Shown here piece by piece: positions 19,240-28,873 of a DNA stretch of 64,000 bases (the stretch's first letter is position 1; the number at the start of each line of letters is the position of its first letter). The notes under the pieces are model-generated. The model was not told where the DNA came from, ran no database searches, and saw nothing but the letters and a program-made list of their open reading frames with translations. The translations under genes were made by a program, and so were the position numbers. Source of the stretch: Pseudomonas fluorescens (GTDB taxonomy: Bacteria; Pseudomonadota; Gammaproteobacteria; Pseudomonadales; Pseudomonadaceae); assembly GCF_001902145.1 (NCBI RefSeq), contig NZ_MRST01000023.1, positions 62,001 to 126,000 on the forward strand, in the 5' to 3' direction.

Positions 19240-20265
19240 ATGACCGATCACGCGTTGTTACTGGTCAACCTGGGTTCGCCAAAGTCCACTTCAGTGGCCG
19301 ATGTGCGCAGCTACCTCAATCAGTTCCTGATGGACCCTTATGTGATCGACTTGCCGTGGCCGGTGCGGCGCTTGCTGGTATCGCTGATCCTGATCAAGCG
19401 CCCCGAGCAGTCGGCCCATGCCTATGCGTCGATCTGGTGGGACGAGGGTTCGCCGTTGGTGGTGCTCAGCCGCCGCCTGCAACAGCAGATGACCGCGCAG
19501 TGGACCCAGGGCCCGGTGGAATTGGCGATGCGTTACGGCGAGCCGTCCCTGGAAACGGTCCTGACACGCCTGGCCGCCCAGGGTATTCAAAAAATCACAC
19601 TGGCGCCGTTGTACCCGCAGTTTGCCGACAGCACCGTCACCACGGTGATAGAGGAAGCCAAGCGAGTGGTGCGCGACAAGCAACTGAATGTGCAGTTTGC
19701 GATCCTGCAACCGTTCTACGATCAGCCTGAGTATCTCGATGCGCTGGCGGCGAGTGTGCGCTCTTATGTGGCGCAGGATTACGATCACTTGCTGCTCAGT
19801 TTCCATGGCTTGCCTGAGCGTCACCTGACCAAACTCGACCCTACCGGCCAGCACTGCTTCAAGGATGCCGACTGCTGCAAGAACGCATCCCCTGAAGTGC
19901 TTGCCACCTGTTACCGCGCGCAGTGCTTCAGCGTGGCACGGGACGTAGCCGAGCGGCTGGGCTTGCCGGAGGGTAAATGGTCGGTGGCGTTCCAGTCCCG
20001 CCTGGGCCGGGCCAAGTGGATCGAACCCTACACCGAGGCACGCCTTGAGGCATTGGCCCAGCAAGGCGTGAAGAAGCTGCTGGTGATGTGCCCGGCGTTC
20101 GTCGCCGATTGCATTGAGACGTTGGAGGAGATTGGTGATCGCGGTCGCGAGCAATTTCGTGAAGCGGGGGGCGAGGAGTTGGTGTTGGTGCCTTGCCTGA
20201 ATGACGAGCCGCAGTGGGCGGCAGCGCTTAATACCCTGTGCGAACGAGCGCCGACGACGCTGTAA
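19240..20265 (+). CDS. hemH: Ferrochelatase
   Basis: HemH inserts ferrous iron into protoporphyrin IX, the last step of haem b synthesis. The 341-residue product has [20 protein letters not shown] at the N-terminus and the active-site segment [13 protein letters not shown]. Downstream of the active site a cysteine-rich stretch ([14 protein letters not shown], then CYRAQC) is noticeable and could hold an iron-sulfur cluster or be structural. The gene follows the TIGR01777 gene by 14 bp. Protoporphyrin is a photosensitiser, so its location next to a light regulon may be meaningful. Confidence 0.96.
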   Translation: MTDHALLLVNLGSPKSTSVADVRSYLNQFLMDPYVIDLPWPVRRLLVSLILIKRPEQSAHAYASIWWDEGSPLVVLSRRLQQQMTAQWTQGPVELAMRYGEPSLETVLTRLAAQGIQKITLAPLYPQFADSTVTTVIEEAKRVVRDKQLNVQFAILQPFYDQPEYLDALAASVRSYVAQDYDHLLLSFHGLPERHLTKLDPTGQHCFKDADCCKNASPEVLATCYRAQCFSVARDVAERLGLPEGKWSVAFQSRLGRAKWIEPYTEARLEALAQQGVKKLLVMCPAFVADCIETLEEIGDRGREQFREAGGEELVLVPCLNDEPQWAAALNTLCERAPTTL

Positions 20266-20288
20266 CCCGGGCCGGATTAAGATCAAAA

Positions 20289-20547
20289 TGTGGGAGGGGG
20301 CTTGCCCCCGATAGCGGTGGATCAGTGACAGATATACTGACTGACACACTGCAATCGGGGGCAAGCCCCAATGCCAGTCAGTTAAGCGGTCATCGCCTAC
20401 TGTAGGAGCGAGCTTGCTCGCGAAAATCGTCAACGATAACGCGTGCTTGCTGAACGAACGCGGCGCCTGTGAGTTTTTCGCGAGCAAGCTCGCTCCTACA
20501 AAAAGCCCTTAACTGACTGGCATTGGGGCAAGCCCCCTCCCACATTT
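20289..20547. repeat. Nested REP/MITE complex
   Basis: An outer REP doublet (TGTGGGAGGGGGCTTGCCCC from 20289, complement ending at 20547) is interrupted in its right arm by a 155-base segment, 20370-20524. That segment has 17-bp perfect terminal inverted repeats (AATGCCAGTCAGTTAAG at 20370-20386, complement at 20508-20524) and is flanked by a 12-bp direct repeat GGGGCAAGCCCC (20358-20369 and 20525-20536). Inside it lies a complete REP doublet of the other family (20400-20500). It occupies the gap between the convergent hemH and the TonB receptor gene. Confidence 0.88.
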
Positions 20548-20560
20548 AGTCCTATGTTTG

Positions 20561-22654
20561 TCAGAGGTTGAGGGTCAGGCTAACCGTGAAGTTGCGCGGC
20601 TCACCCGGGTTGACCCAATAGTTGCTGTAGGACCGCTCGTAGTACTTTTCATTGAACAGGTTGTTGAGGTTCAGCCCCACCGTCACGTTCTGCGTAGCCT
20701 TGTAATGGGCCAGCAAATCCACGGTGTGGTAGGCGGGCAGTTCGAAACCCGTGCCGGCTTCACCTGAGCGGTCGCCCACATAGGTGAACGCTGCGCCCAG
20801 GTCTGAACCACGCAACGCGCCGTCCTGGAATTCATACACGCCCAACACACTGCCACTGCGCTTGGCCACGCCGAGAATGCGGCTGCCCGTGGGAATGGCT
20901 TTGTCGCCCTTGGTCACTTCGGCGTCGATGTAGGCCAGGGCGCCGATCACGCGTACCGCGTCGGTCACTTGCCCGGTAACCTGCAGGTCGAACCCCTGGC
21001 TGCGGGCCTTGCCCATGGCGCGGTTGAGGTTAGTGGCCGGGTCCAGGGTCAGCACGTTTTCCTTTTCAATATGAAAGGCCGCAAGCGTGGCGCTGAGACG
21101 GTCGTCAAACAGCTCGCTCTTGATTCCCACCTCATAGCCCACGCCCTCCTCCGGCTTGAAGGACTTGCCACCGGCATCCAGGCCGCTATTGGGCTTGAAC
21201 GACGTGGAGGCGTTGGCAAACACGCCGACTTCGGGCGTGAGCTGGTAGAGCAGGCCGGCGCGCTGAGTGAAGGCGTCGTGGGTCTGGCGGTTCTTGGCGT
21301 GGTTGCGGGTGAAGTCGTCGGTGCTTTGTTCGAAATGTTCGAAGCGCGCACCGATCATGCCGCGCAGGCGGTCGGTGAAGATGATCTGGTCTTGCAGGTT
21401 CAGTGCGTGGCTTTTGGTCTGTTCGAAGAAATCGGTGCCGGAGCGTATGCCATTGGGTTTGGGTTGGCCGTACACCGGCTTGTAGATGTCGATGGGATAA
21501 TCGCCCCCGATCGCCGTCACGCGCTCCTTCTTGCGGTAGTCCTCGTATTCGGTGCCGATCAGTAGTTCATGTTGCCAGCTGCCAATATCGAACAAGCCCC
21601 TGAGTTCAAGCTGGGTGATGCTGTCATGCCAGCCCATGGAGCGTTCACGATAACGGCGGTTGACGCTGTGGCCGTCCGCGTTCAGCGCACGGCTTTCCGA
21701 GGCATCGCCCCAGAGGCTGCCTTGCTTGTAATGACTGGCCAGGCGCAGTTTCCAGGCGTCGTTGAGGTGGTGTTCCAACGCCGCCTGAATGCGGTTGTTG
21801 TGGTTGCGGATATTGCCGTCGTTGGGCTCGCCGAGGAAGGTGGAATGGGACATGCCGGTATTGGCGACGATGCCCCGGTCGAAGGTGGAGCTGTGGCGCA
21901 CGAACTCACTTTCCACCAGCAGGGTGGTGTCCGGGTCCAGTTGCCAACTGAAGGAGGGCGCGACGAACACGCGCTTGGCGTCGACGTGATCGCGAAAACT
22001 GTGGTTGTCTTCAACGGCCAGGTTCACTCGCGTCAGCACGCGCCCCTCGCTGTCCAGCGGCGTATTCACATCCAGCGCGGTGCGGTAGCGGTCCCAACTA
22101 CCGGCGCTGGTCTGCAGCGTGGTGAAGGCCTCGGGCTGGGGTTTCTTGGTGACGATATTCACCGTGCCGCCGGGATCGCCACGCCCATACAGGCTGGCGG
22201 CGGGGCCCTTGAGCACTTCAATGCGCTCGATATTCGCCGCGTCCGGGGTACTGGGGTAACCACGGTTGGCGCTGAAACCATCCTGGTAGAACTCGGACGT
22301 GGTGAAGCCGCGCACGCTGTATTCGTAGAGAGTCAGGCCGCCGAAGTTGTTTTGCTTGGATACGCCGCCGGCGAATTCCAGGGCGCGCTCCACGCTGGTA
22401 CTGCCCAGGTCTTTGAGTACCGTGGCCGGAATCACGCTGATCGATTGCGGAATGTCGCGCAAAGCCGTGTCGGTCTTGGTCGCACTGGCAGAGCGGGTGG
22501 CACGGTAGCCGTCGACCGGGCCGGTGGCGGATTCATAGGCGTCGGAGGTGACGCTGATGGTGTCCAGTTCCAGAGTGTTTTCTTCGGCGTAGGCAGGGTC
22601 GAGCAGTAAACCCAGGGCCAAGCCGGCCAAGGGCACAAACTTTCGAGACGGCAT
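20561..22654 (-). CDS. TonB-dependent siderophore receptor
   Basis: A 697-residue outer membrane receptor that imports ferric siderophores with energy from TonB-ExbB-ExbD. A signal peptide ends near AYAEE, a TonB-box-like stretch follows (DTISVTSD), then the plug domain (TDTALRDIPQSISVIPATVL, RIEVLKGPAASLYGRGDPGG) and a 22-strand barrel ending in the typical aromatic terminus NFTVSLTLNL. The size and plug suggest a hydroxamate type such as ferrichrome or ferrioxamine, but the ligand cannot be read from the sequence. A Fur-box-like site lies upstream. The ATG at 22654 was preferred to the TTG at 22669 because GGAACG precedes it. Confidence 0.93.
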   Translation of the reverse strand: MPSRKFVPLAGLALGLLLDPAYAEENTLELDTISVTSDAYESATGPVDGYRATRSASATKTDTALRDIPQSISVIPATVLKDLGSTSVERALEFAGGVSKQNNFGGLTLYEYSVRGFTTSEFYQDGFSANRGYPSTPDAANIERIEVLKGPAASLYGRGDPGGTVNIVTKKPQPEAFTTLQTSAGSWDRYRTALDVNTPLDSEGRVLTRVNLAVEDNHSFRDHVDAKRVFVAPSFSWQLDPDTTLLVESEFVRHSSTFDRGIVANTGMSHSTFLGEPNDGNIRNHNNRIQAALEHHLNDAWKLRLASHYKQGSLWGDASESRALNADGHSVNRRYRERSMGWHDSITQLELRGLFDIGSWQHELLIGTEYEDYRKKERVTAIGGDYPIDIYKPVYGQPKPNGIRSGTDFFEQTKSHALNLQDQIIFTDRLRGMIGARFEHFEQSTDDFTRNHAKNRQTHDAFTQRAGLLYQLTPEVGVFANASTSFKPNSGLDAGGKSFKPEEGVGYEVGIKSELFDDRLSATLAAFHIEKENVLTLDPATNLNRAMGKARSQGFDLQVTGQVTDAVRVIGALAYIDAEVTKGDKAIPTGSRILGVAKRSGSVLGVYEFQDGALRGSDLGAAFTYVGDRSGEAGTGFELPAYHTVDLLAHYKATQNVTVGLNLNNLFNEKYYERSYSNYWVNPGEPRNFTVSLTLNL

Positions 22655-22700
22655 GATAGAGCGTTCCAATAGCGATATTGAAACAATATAACATGCCTAA

Positions 22701-22715
22701 TGAGAATGAATCTCT
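22701..22715. promoter_or_regulatory. Probable Fur box
   Basis: TGAGAAT-G-AATCTCT is an imperfect 7-1-7 inverted repeat close to the Fur consensus TGATAAT-N-ATTATCA, placed 47-61 bases upstream of the receptor start codon in the short gap after algW. Iron-repressed expression of the receptor is therefore likely. Confidence 0.65.
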
Positions 22716-22766
22716 AAGAAATGTAGCCTTGCAAGCGCCCGCGAACGGGCGCTTGGGTCGCGACGG

Positions 22767-23927
22767 TTATTGCTCTTCTTTCACTGGCGCGGTGGCCGGT
22801 GGTGGGCGCAGGCCGATTTCTGCCGACAGTTTGATCTCCTTGCCGTTGCGCATCACCAGGATCGCCACCTTGTCGGTCGGCTTGATCCGCGCCACCTGGT
22901 TCATCGACTTGCGCCCATCACCCGCCGGCGCGCCGTCGATGCTGAGGATCACATCGCCCAGCTGCAGGCCGGCTTTCTGCGCCGGGCCGTCGCGGAAGAT
23001 CCCCGCCACCACGATGCCTGGACGCCCGGTCAGGCCAAATGACTCGGCCAGTTCCTTGGTCAAGGGCTGTACTTCAATGCCCAGCCAGCCGCGAATCACC
23101 TGGCCGTGCTCGATGATCGACTTCATCACTTCCATCGCCAGCTTTACCGGGATGGCAAAACCAATGCCCTGTGAACCGCCGGACTTGGAAAAAATCGCGG
23201 TGTTGATGCCGGTCAGGTTGCCATTGGCGTCCACCAGCGCACCGCCCGAGTTGCCGGGGTTGATCGCCGCGTCGGTCTGGATGAAATCTTCGTAGCTGTT
23301 AAGGCCCAACTGGTTACGCCCGGTGGCGCTGATGATGCCCATGGTCACCGTTTGCCCCACCCCGAACGGGTTGCCGATGGCCAGCGCCACATCGCCCACG
23401 CGCAAACCGTCTGAGCGGCCGAGGGTGATGGCCGGCAGGTTCTTCAGATCAATCTTGAGTACCGCAAGATCGGTTTCCGGGTCGCTGCCCACCACGCGGG
23501 CCAGGGTCTCGCGGCCGTCACGCAGGGCCACCACGATCTGGTCGGCGCCGGTGGTCACGTGGTTGTTGGTGAGGATGTAGCCTTCGGGGCTCATGATCAC
23601 GCCGGAGCCGAGGCTGGATTCCATGCGGCGCTGCTTGGGGCCGTTGTCACCGAAATAGCGGCGAAATTGCGGGTCTTCAAACAACGGATGCGCTGGCTTG
23701 TTGATGACCTTGGTGGTGTACAGGTTGACCACCGCCGGAGCGGCAATGACCACGGCGTCGGCATAGGTCACCGGGCCTTGGACCACGGTATTGGTCTGCG
23801 GGGCCTGTTGCAGGTTCACATCCAGCGTGGGCAGGCCCACCCACTGGGGATAACGCTGGATAATCAGCATCGCGATCAGCACGCCAGCCAACAATGGCCA
23901 TCCAAAAAAACGCAGTGCCTTGAGCAT
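22767..23927 (-). CDS. algW: Periplasmic serine protease AlgW (DegS/DegQ family)
   Basis: AlgW cleaves the anti-sigma factor MucA in the periplasm in response to misfolded outer membrane proteins, freeing the sigma factor AlgU. The 386-residue protein has one N-terminal membrane anchor (FFGWPLLAGVLIAMLI), a trypsin-like domain with His in ILTNNHV, Asp in ETDLAVLKI and Ser in NPGNSGGAL, and a single C-terminal PDZ domain with LGIEVQPL and GLQLGDVILSIDG. One PDZ domain and a membrane anchor fit AlgW/DegS rather than MucD. The ATG next to an upstream TTG was chosen as start. Confidence 0.93.
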   Translation of the reverse strand: MLKALRFFGWPLLAGVLIAMLIIQRYPQWVGLPTLDVNLQQAPQTNTVVQGPVTYADAVVIAAPAVVNLYTTKVINKPAHPLFEDPQFRRYFGDNGPKQRRMESSLGSGVIMSPEGYILTNNHVTTGADQIVVALRDGRETLARVVGSDPETDLAVLKIDLKNLPAITLGRSDGLRVGDVALAIGNPFGVGQTVTMGIISATGRNQLGLNSYEDFIQTDAAINPGNSGGALVDANGNLTGINTAIFSKSGGSQGIGFAIPVKLAMEVMKSIIEHGQVIRGWLGIEVQPLTKELAESFGLTGRPGIVVAGIFRDGPAQKAGLQLGDVILSIDGAPAGDGRKSMNQVARIKPTDKVAILVMRNGKEIKLSAEIGLRPPPATAPVKEEQ

Positions 23928-23945
23928 CAAGTAAGTCCTGACAGG

Positions 23946-23986
23946 TTGCAGGGGGCGGGAGAGCGCCCATAATGTCGCGCATTATA
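23946..23986. promoter_or_regulatory. Divergent promoters for the Nif3-like gene and algW
   Basis: On the plus strand TTGCAG (23946-23951) and CATAAT (23968-23973) are 16 bases apart, pointing to the Nif3-like gene at 24029. On the minus strand TATAAT (23986-23981) forms a good -10 for algW, with only a weak -35 upstream. The two -10 boxes lie within 20 bases of each other. Confidence 0.5.
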
Positions 23987-24028
23987 CGAGGCTGTGACGC
24001 CTGCGAACGGGATATTTAGGAGTCTTTT

Positions 24029-24787
24029 ATGGCCGTCCCCCTTACTACCCTTGTCGAGGAAGCCGACCGCTACCTCGGCAGCGCCAAAATTGCCGATTAC
24101 TGCCCCAATGGCCTGCAGGTCGAGGGGCGGCCCCAAGTGATGCGCATCGTCAGCGGCGTGACCGCCAGCCAAGCCCTGCTGGACGCCGCCGTCGAAGCCA
24201 AGGCCGACCTGGTGCTGGTGCACCACGGTTACTTCTGGAAGGGCGAAAACCCCTGCATCACCGGCATGAAGCAGCGCCGCCTCAAAACTCTGCTCAAGCA
24301 TGACATCAGCCTGCTGGCTTACCACTTGCCCCTGGACCTGCACGCCGATGTCGGCAACAACGTGCAACTGGCTCGCCACCTGGACATCACCGTCGAAGGC
24401 CCGCTGGACCCCAGTAACCCCAAAGTCGTCGGCCTGGTCGGCTCCCTGGCCGAACCCTTGTCACCTCGTGACTTCGCCCGCCGCGTGCAGGAAGTGATGG
24501 GCCGCGAACCGCTGCTGATCGAAGGGAGCGAGATGATTCGCCGCGTCGGCTGGTGTACCGGTGGCGGCCAGGGCTATATCGACCAGGCGATTGCCGCCGG
24601 TGTCGATTTGTACCTGAGCGGTGAAGCGTCCGAACAGACCTTCCACAGTGCCCGGGAAAACGACATCAGCTTCATCGCCGCCGGCCATCACGCTACCGAA
24701 CGTTATGGTGTGCAGGCGTTGGGCGATTACCTGGCGCGGCGCTTTGCCCTGGAGCACCTGTTTATCGACTGTCCCAACCCGATCTAA
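24029..24787 (+). CDS. Nif3-like dinuclear metal centre protein (YbgI family)
   Basis: A 252-residue protein of the widely conserved YbgI/Nif3 family, whose members form toroidal hexamers with two metal ions per subunit. Family motifs are DYCPNGLQVEG near the N-terminus, the metal ligands in LVLVHHGYFWKG, and ISFIAAGHHATERYGVQAL near the C-terminus. A GTP cyclohydrolase-type activity has been proposed but is not settled. AGGAG lies upstream of the ATG. It is divergent from algW, with cysD 167 bases downstream. Confidence 0.9.
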   Translation: MAVPLTTLVEEADRYLGSAKIADYCPNGLQVEGRPQVMRIVSGVTASQALLDAAVEAKADLVLVHHGYFWKGENPCITGMKQRRLKTLLKHDISLLAYHLPLDLHADVGNNVQLARHLDITVEGPLDPSNPKVVGLVGSLAEPLSPRDFARRVQEVMGREPLLIEGSEMIRRVGWCTGGGQGYIDQAIAAGVDLYLSGEASEQTFHSARENDISFIAAGHHATERYGVQALGDYLARRFALEHLFIDCPNPI

Positions 24788-24954
24788 AGCACAGCAGCTC
24801 CCACATTGACCGAGTTGAGCGCCAAACTCGGCGGCATATTCATATATCGTTTCGGTCTAGCTGGCGCCCTAAATAGAAGAAGTTGCTGTGCTAGCATGCC
24901 TCGCTCGAACACGGCCCGCTGGCCGTCCATAAGATCGTTTTTCCGTGAGTAACC

Positions 24955-25872
24955 ATGGTCGACAAACTGACGCATCTGAAACAGCTGGAGGCGGAAAGCA
25001 TCCACATCATCCGCGAGGTCGCCGCCGAGTTCGATAACCCGGTGATGCTCTACTCGATCGGTAAAGACTCCGCCGTGATGCTGCACCTGGCACGCAAGGC
25101 CTTCTTCCCGGGCAAACTGCCATTTCCGGTGATGCACGTCGACACTCGCTGGAAATTCCAGGAGATGTACAAGTTCCGCGACAAGATGGTCGAGGAACTG
25201 GGCCTGGACCTGATCACACACATCAACCCCGATGGTGTGGCGCAGAACATCAACCCGTTCACCCACGGCAGCGCCAAGCACACCGATATCATGAAGACCG
25301 AGGGCCTCAAGCAGGCGCTGGACAAGCATGGTTTCGACGCAGCCTTCGGCGGCGCCCGTCGCGATGAAGAGAAATCCCGTGCCAAAGAGCGCGTGTACTC
25401 GTTCCGCGACAGCAAACACCGCTGGGACCCGAAGAACCAGCGCCCCGAGCTGTGGAATGTCTACAACGGCAACGTCAACAAAGGGGAGTCGATCCGCGTG
25501 TTCCCGCTGTCCAACTGGACCGAGCTGGACATCTGGCAGTACATCTACCTGGAAGGCATCCCGATTGTGCCGCTGTATTTCGCCGCCGAGCGCGAGGTGA
25601 TCGAGAAGAACGGCACGTTGATCATGATCGACGACGACCGCATCCTCGAGCACCTGTCCGACGAAGACAAAGCCCGCATCGTCAAAAAGAAAGTACGTTT
25701 CCGCACCCTTGGCTGCTACCCGTTGACGGGCGCGGTGGAGTCCGAGGCCGAGACGCTGACGGACATCATTCAGGAAATGCTCCTGACGCGAACTTCCGAG
25801 CGCCAGGGCCGTGTCATCGACCACGATGGTGCAGGCTCGATGGAAGATAAAAAACGTCAAGGCTATTTCTAA
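24955..25872 (+). CDS. cysD: Sulfate adenylyltransferase small subunit
   Basis: CysD is the ATP-sulfurylase subunit that makes adenosine 5-prime phosphosulfate from sulfate and ATP, driven by the GTPase CysN. The 305-residue product has the PP-loop [17 protein letters not shown] and the sulfate-site segment [16 protein letters not shown]. It is 9 bp upstream of cysNC and clearly cotranscribed with it. The 167-base leader before it is AT-richer than its surroundings and would be where CysB acts, but I cannot point to a certain CysB site. Confidence 0.97.
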   Translation: MVDKLTHLKQLEAESIHIIREVAAEFDNPVMLYSIGKDSAVMLHLARKAFFPGKLPFPVMHVDTRWKFQEMYKFRDKMVEELGLDLITHINPDGVAQNINPFTHGSAKHTDIMKTEGLKQALDKHGFDAAFGGARRDEEKSRAKERVYSFRDSKHRWDPKNQRPELWNVYNGNVNKGESIRVFPLSNWTELDIWQYIYLEGIPIVPLYFAAEREVIEKNGTLIMIDDDRILEHLSDEDKARIVKKKVRFRTLGCYPLTGAVESEAETLTDIIQEMLLTRTSERQGRVIDHDGAGSMEDKKRQGYF

Positions 25873-25881
25873 GGGGCTGTC

Positions 25882-27780
25882 ATGTCGCATCAATCTGATT
25901 TGATCAGCGAGGACATCCTCGCCTACCTGGGCCAGCACGAGCGCAAAGAGATGTTGCGCTTCCTGACCTGCGGCAACGTCGATGACGGCAAGAGCACCCT
26001 GATCGGGCGCCTGCTGCACGACTCCAAGATGATCTACGAAGATCACCTGGAAGCCATCACCCGCGACTCGAAAAAGTCCGGCACCACCGGTGACGATATC
26101 GACCTGGCATTGCTGGTCGATGGCCTGCAGGCCGAGCGTGAACAAGGCATCACCATCGATGTCGCCTACCGCTACTTCTCCACCGCCAAGCGCAAATTCA
26201 TCATCGCCGACACCCCCGGCCATGAGCAGTACACCCGCAACATGGCCACCGGTGCATCCACCTGTGACCTGGCGATCATCCTGATTGACGCCCGCTACGG
26301 CGTGCAGACCCAGACTCGTCGCCACAGCTACATCGCCTCGTTGCTGGGCATCAAACACATCGTGGTGGCCATCAACAAGATGGACATCAACGGCTTTGAC
26401 CAAAGCGTATTCGAGTCGATCAAGGCCGATTACCTGAAGTTCGCCGAAGGCATCGCGTTCAAGCCGAGCACCCTGGCCTTCGTACCGATGTCGGCGCTCA
26501 AGGGCGACAACGTGGTGAACAAGAGCGAGCGTTCGCCCTGGTACACCGGCCAGTCGCTGATGGAGATCTTGGAGACTGTCGAGATCGCCAACGATCGCAA
26601 CTACACCGACCTGCGTTTCCCGGTGCAGTACGTCAACCGCCCGAACCTGAACTTCCGTGGGTTTGCCGGCACCCTGGCGAGTGGCATCGTGCACAAGGGC
26701 GACGAAGTCGTGGTATTGCCGTCGGGCAAGAGCAGCCGCGTCAAATCCATCGTCACCTTTGAAGGTGAACTGGAGCACGCAGGCCCAGGCCAGGCCGTAA
26801 CCTTGACCATGGAAGACGAGATCGACATCTCCCGTGGCGACCTGTTGGTGCATGCCGACAACGTGCCGCAAGTGACCGACGCCTTCGACGCCATGCTGGT
26901 GTGGATGGCCGAAGAACCGATGCTGCCGGGCAAGAAATACGACATCAAGCGCGCCACCAGCTACGTGCCGGGTTCCATCACCAGCATCGTGCACCGCGTG
27001 GACGTAAACACCCTGGCCGAAGGCCCGGCGAGTTCGCTGCAGCTCAACGAGATTGGCCGGGTCAAGGTCAGCCTGGATGCCGCCATCGCCCTGGACGGTT
27101 ACGACAGCAACCGCACCACCGGTGCGTTTATCGTGATCGACCGCTTGACCAACGGTACGGTCGCCGCGGGCATGATCATCGCGCCACCGGTGGGTCATGG
27201 CGGCGCTGCGCAGCACGGCAGCCTGGCGCATGTCGCCACCGAAGAGCGCGCCTTGCGTTTCGGCCAGCAGCCGGCCACGGTGTTGTTCAGCGGCTTGTCG
27301 GGCGCTGGCAAGAGCACCCTGGCCTATGCGGTCGAGCGCAAGCTGTTCGACATGGGCCGTGCGGTGTTCGTACTGGACGGCCAGAACCTGCGTCACGACC
27401 TGAACAAAGGGTTGCCGCAGGACCGTGCCGGGCGTACTGAGAACTGGCGTCGTGCCGCTCATGTGGCGCGTCAGTTCAACGAAGCCGGCCTGCTGACCCT
27501 GGCGGCCTTCGTTGCTCCGGATGCCGAAGGCCGTGAACAGGCCAAGGCGCTGATTGGCGCCGACCGCCTGCTGACCGTCTACGTGCAGGCATCGCCGTTG
27601 GTGTGCGCCGAGCGTGACCCGCAAGGTTTGTACGCGGCCGGTGGGGATAACATCCCTGGCGAATCCTTCCCGTATGACGTGCCGTTGAATGCCGACCTTG
27701 TGATCGACACCCAGGCGTTGTCGCTGGAAGACAGCGTCAAGCAAGTGCTGGAACTGTTGCGTCAGCGCGGCGCGATCTAA
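25882..27780 (+). CDS. cysNC: Bifunctional sulfate adenylyltransferase GTPase / APS kinase
   Basis: A 632-residue fusion. The N-terminal CysN part (to about residue 440) is a GTPase with [17 protein letters not shown] and NKMD motifs that powers APS formation by CysD. The C-terminal CysC part starts near [16 protein letters not shown] and phosphorylates APS to PAPS. The fusion is the usual arrangement in Pseudomonas. The product PAPS feeds cysteine synthesis and sulfotransfer. A strong rho-independent terminator lies 20 bases after the stop codon. Confidence 0.97.
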   Translation: MSHQSDLISEDILAYLGQHERKEMLRFLTCGNVDDGKSTLIGRLLHDSKMIYEDHLEAITRDSKKSGTTGDDIDLALLVDGLQAEREQGITIDVAYRYFSTAKRKFIIADTPGHEQYTRNMATGASTCDLAIILIDARYGVQTQTRRHSYIASLLGIKHIVVAINKMDINGFDQSVFESIKADYLKFAEGIAFKPSTLAFVPMSALKGDNVVNKSERSPWYTGQSLMEILETVEIANDRNYTDLRFPVQYVNRPNLNFRGFAGTLASGIVHKGDEVVVLPSGKSSRVKSIVTFEGELEHAGPGQAVTLTMEDEIDISRGDLLVHADNVPQVTDAFDAMLVWMAEEPMLPGKKYDIKRATSYVPGSITSIVHRVDVNTLAEGPASSLQLNEIGRVKVSLDAAIALDGYDSNRTTGAFIVIDRLTNGTVAAGMIIAPPVGHGGAAQHGSLAHVATEERALRFGQQPATVLFSGLSGAGKSTLAYAVERKLFDMGRAVFVLDGQNLRHDLNKGLPQDRAGRTENWRRAAHVARQFNEAGLLTLAAFVAPDAEGREQAKALIGADRLLTVYVQASPLVCAERDPQGLYAAGGDNIPGESFPYDVPLNADLVIDTQALSLEDSVKQVLELLRQRGAI

Positions 27781-27795
27781 GCTTTATTGCCGCAC

Positions 27796-27836
27796 AAAAA
27801 AGCCCGCCACCGAGTGATCGGTGGCGGGCTTTTTAC
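27796..27836 (+). terminator. Rho-independent terminator after cysNC
   Basis: GCCCGCCACCGA-GTGA-TCGGTGGCGGGC is a perfect 12-bp stem with a four-base loop followed by TTTTT; an A-run precedes the stem so it may work from both sides. Confidence 0.95.
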
Positions 27837-27860
27837 ATATTCTCAAATGTGGACTCGGTC

Positions 27861-27953
27861 AATGTGGGAGCTGGCTTGCCTGCGATGGCGGACTGTCAGT
27901 TTATTTATCCTTAGCTGATGCACCGCTATCGCAGGCAAGCCAGCTCCCACATT
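27861..27953. repeat. REP doublet, GGGAGCTGGCTTGCCTGCGAT type
   Basis: AATGTGGGAGCTGGCTTGCC at 27861-27880 and its complement ending at 27953 are perfectly inverted over 26 bases (through CTGCGAT). It lies between the convergent cysNC and acyltransferase genes. Arm sequence differs from the GAGCGAGCTTGCTCGC family, so at least three REP types occur in the window. Confidence 0.9.
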
Positions 27954-27973
27954 AAATTGCATCCACATGTTGA

Positions 27974-28873
27974 TCAGCGGCTGGCCGGAAAGTCTTTGTG
28001 AAGCTGCTCCAGAAATGCATCCTTGTCTTGCCACAACTGGTTGATCCAGCCCTGGAACGCCAACCGATAGTCCCCATCCTGCTCATAATTCTTGCCGATG
28101 AACTCAGCCGGGATCTGCACCTCTTCAAAGTGCACCACCACGTCCTTCACGTTGCCGCACAGCAAATCCCAATAACCTGGGCGCCCGCCGGGGTAGTGGA
28201 TGGTCACATTGACCAGTGATTTGAGCTGCTCGCCCATGGCATCCAGCACAAACGCAATACCGCCCGCCTTGGGTTTAAGCAGGTAGCGAAACGGTGACTG
28301 CTGCTGCGCATGCTTGCCCGGCGTAAAGCGCGTGCCTTCAGCAAAGTTGAAAATCCCCACGGGGTTGTCGCGAAACTTCGCACAGGTCTTGCGCGTGGTT
28401 TCCAGGTCTTTGCCTTTCTTCTCCGGGTGCTTCTCCAAATAAGCCTTGCTGTAGCGCTTCATGAAGGGAAAGCCCAGCGCCCACCACGCCAGGCCAATCA
28501 CAGGTACCCAGATCAGCTCTTGCTTGAGGAAGAACTTCAGCGGGCGAATGCGCCGATTGAGCACATACTGCAACACCATGATGTCGACCCAGCTCTGATG
28601 GTTGCTGGTCACCAGGTACGAGTGCTGGTAGTCCAGGCCCTCAAGGCCAGTCAGGTGCCAGCGTGTGCGCCGCACCAGGTTCATCCAGCCCTTGTTGTTG
28701 GTGACCCAGGCTTCGTGGGTGTGGTTCATCAGCCATTCGCTCAGGCGCTTGGCGAACGGCAGCGCCTTGAACAGCGCGACGATAAACAGGAACGAACACA
28801 GCAGGATCGTGTTCAGCGCCAGCAACAGCGAAGCGATCACCCCGCGCACGGCGGCAGGTAGAAAATCCAGCAT
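27974..28873 (-). CDS. 1-acyl-glycerol-3-phosphate acyltransferase-like protein (YihG type)
   Basis: A 299-residue membrane-associated acyltransferase. The N-terminal hydrophobic segment (about residues 10-38) is followed by the catalytic NHxxxxD motif as SNHQSWVDIM and the substrate motif FAEGTRF, which define the PlsC family. The rest matches E. coli YihG, an accessory acyltransferase that may influence sn-2 acyl composition of phospholipids. It lies 3 bases downstream of pta on the same strand, so they are likely cotranscribed. Confidence 0.87.
   Translation of the reverse strand: MLDFLPAAVRGVIASLLLALNTILLCSFLFIVALFKALPFAKRLSEWLMNHTHEAWVTNNKGWMNLVRRTRWHLTGLEGLDYQHSYLVTSNHQSWVDIMVLQYVLNRRIRPLKFFLKQELIWVPVIGLAWWALGFPFMKRYSKAYLEKHPEKKGKDLETTRKTCAKFRDNPVGIFNFAEGTRFTPGKHAQQQSPFRYLLKPKAGGIAFVLDAMGEQLKSLVNVTIHYPGGRPGYWDLLCGNVKDVVVHFEEVQIPAEFIGKNYEQDGDYRLAFQGWINQLWQDKDAFLEQLHKDFPASR

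Noticed and set aside
24784..27744. A 986-residue open frame antisense to cysD-cysNC
   Set aside because: It lies wholly opposite well-identified CysD and CysNC genes. High third-position GC makes long antisense frames common here, and it has no family features or ribosome binding site.
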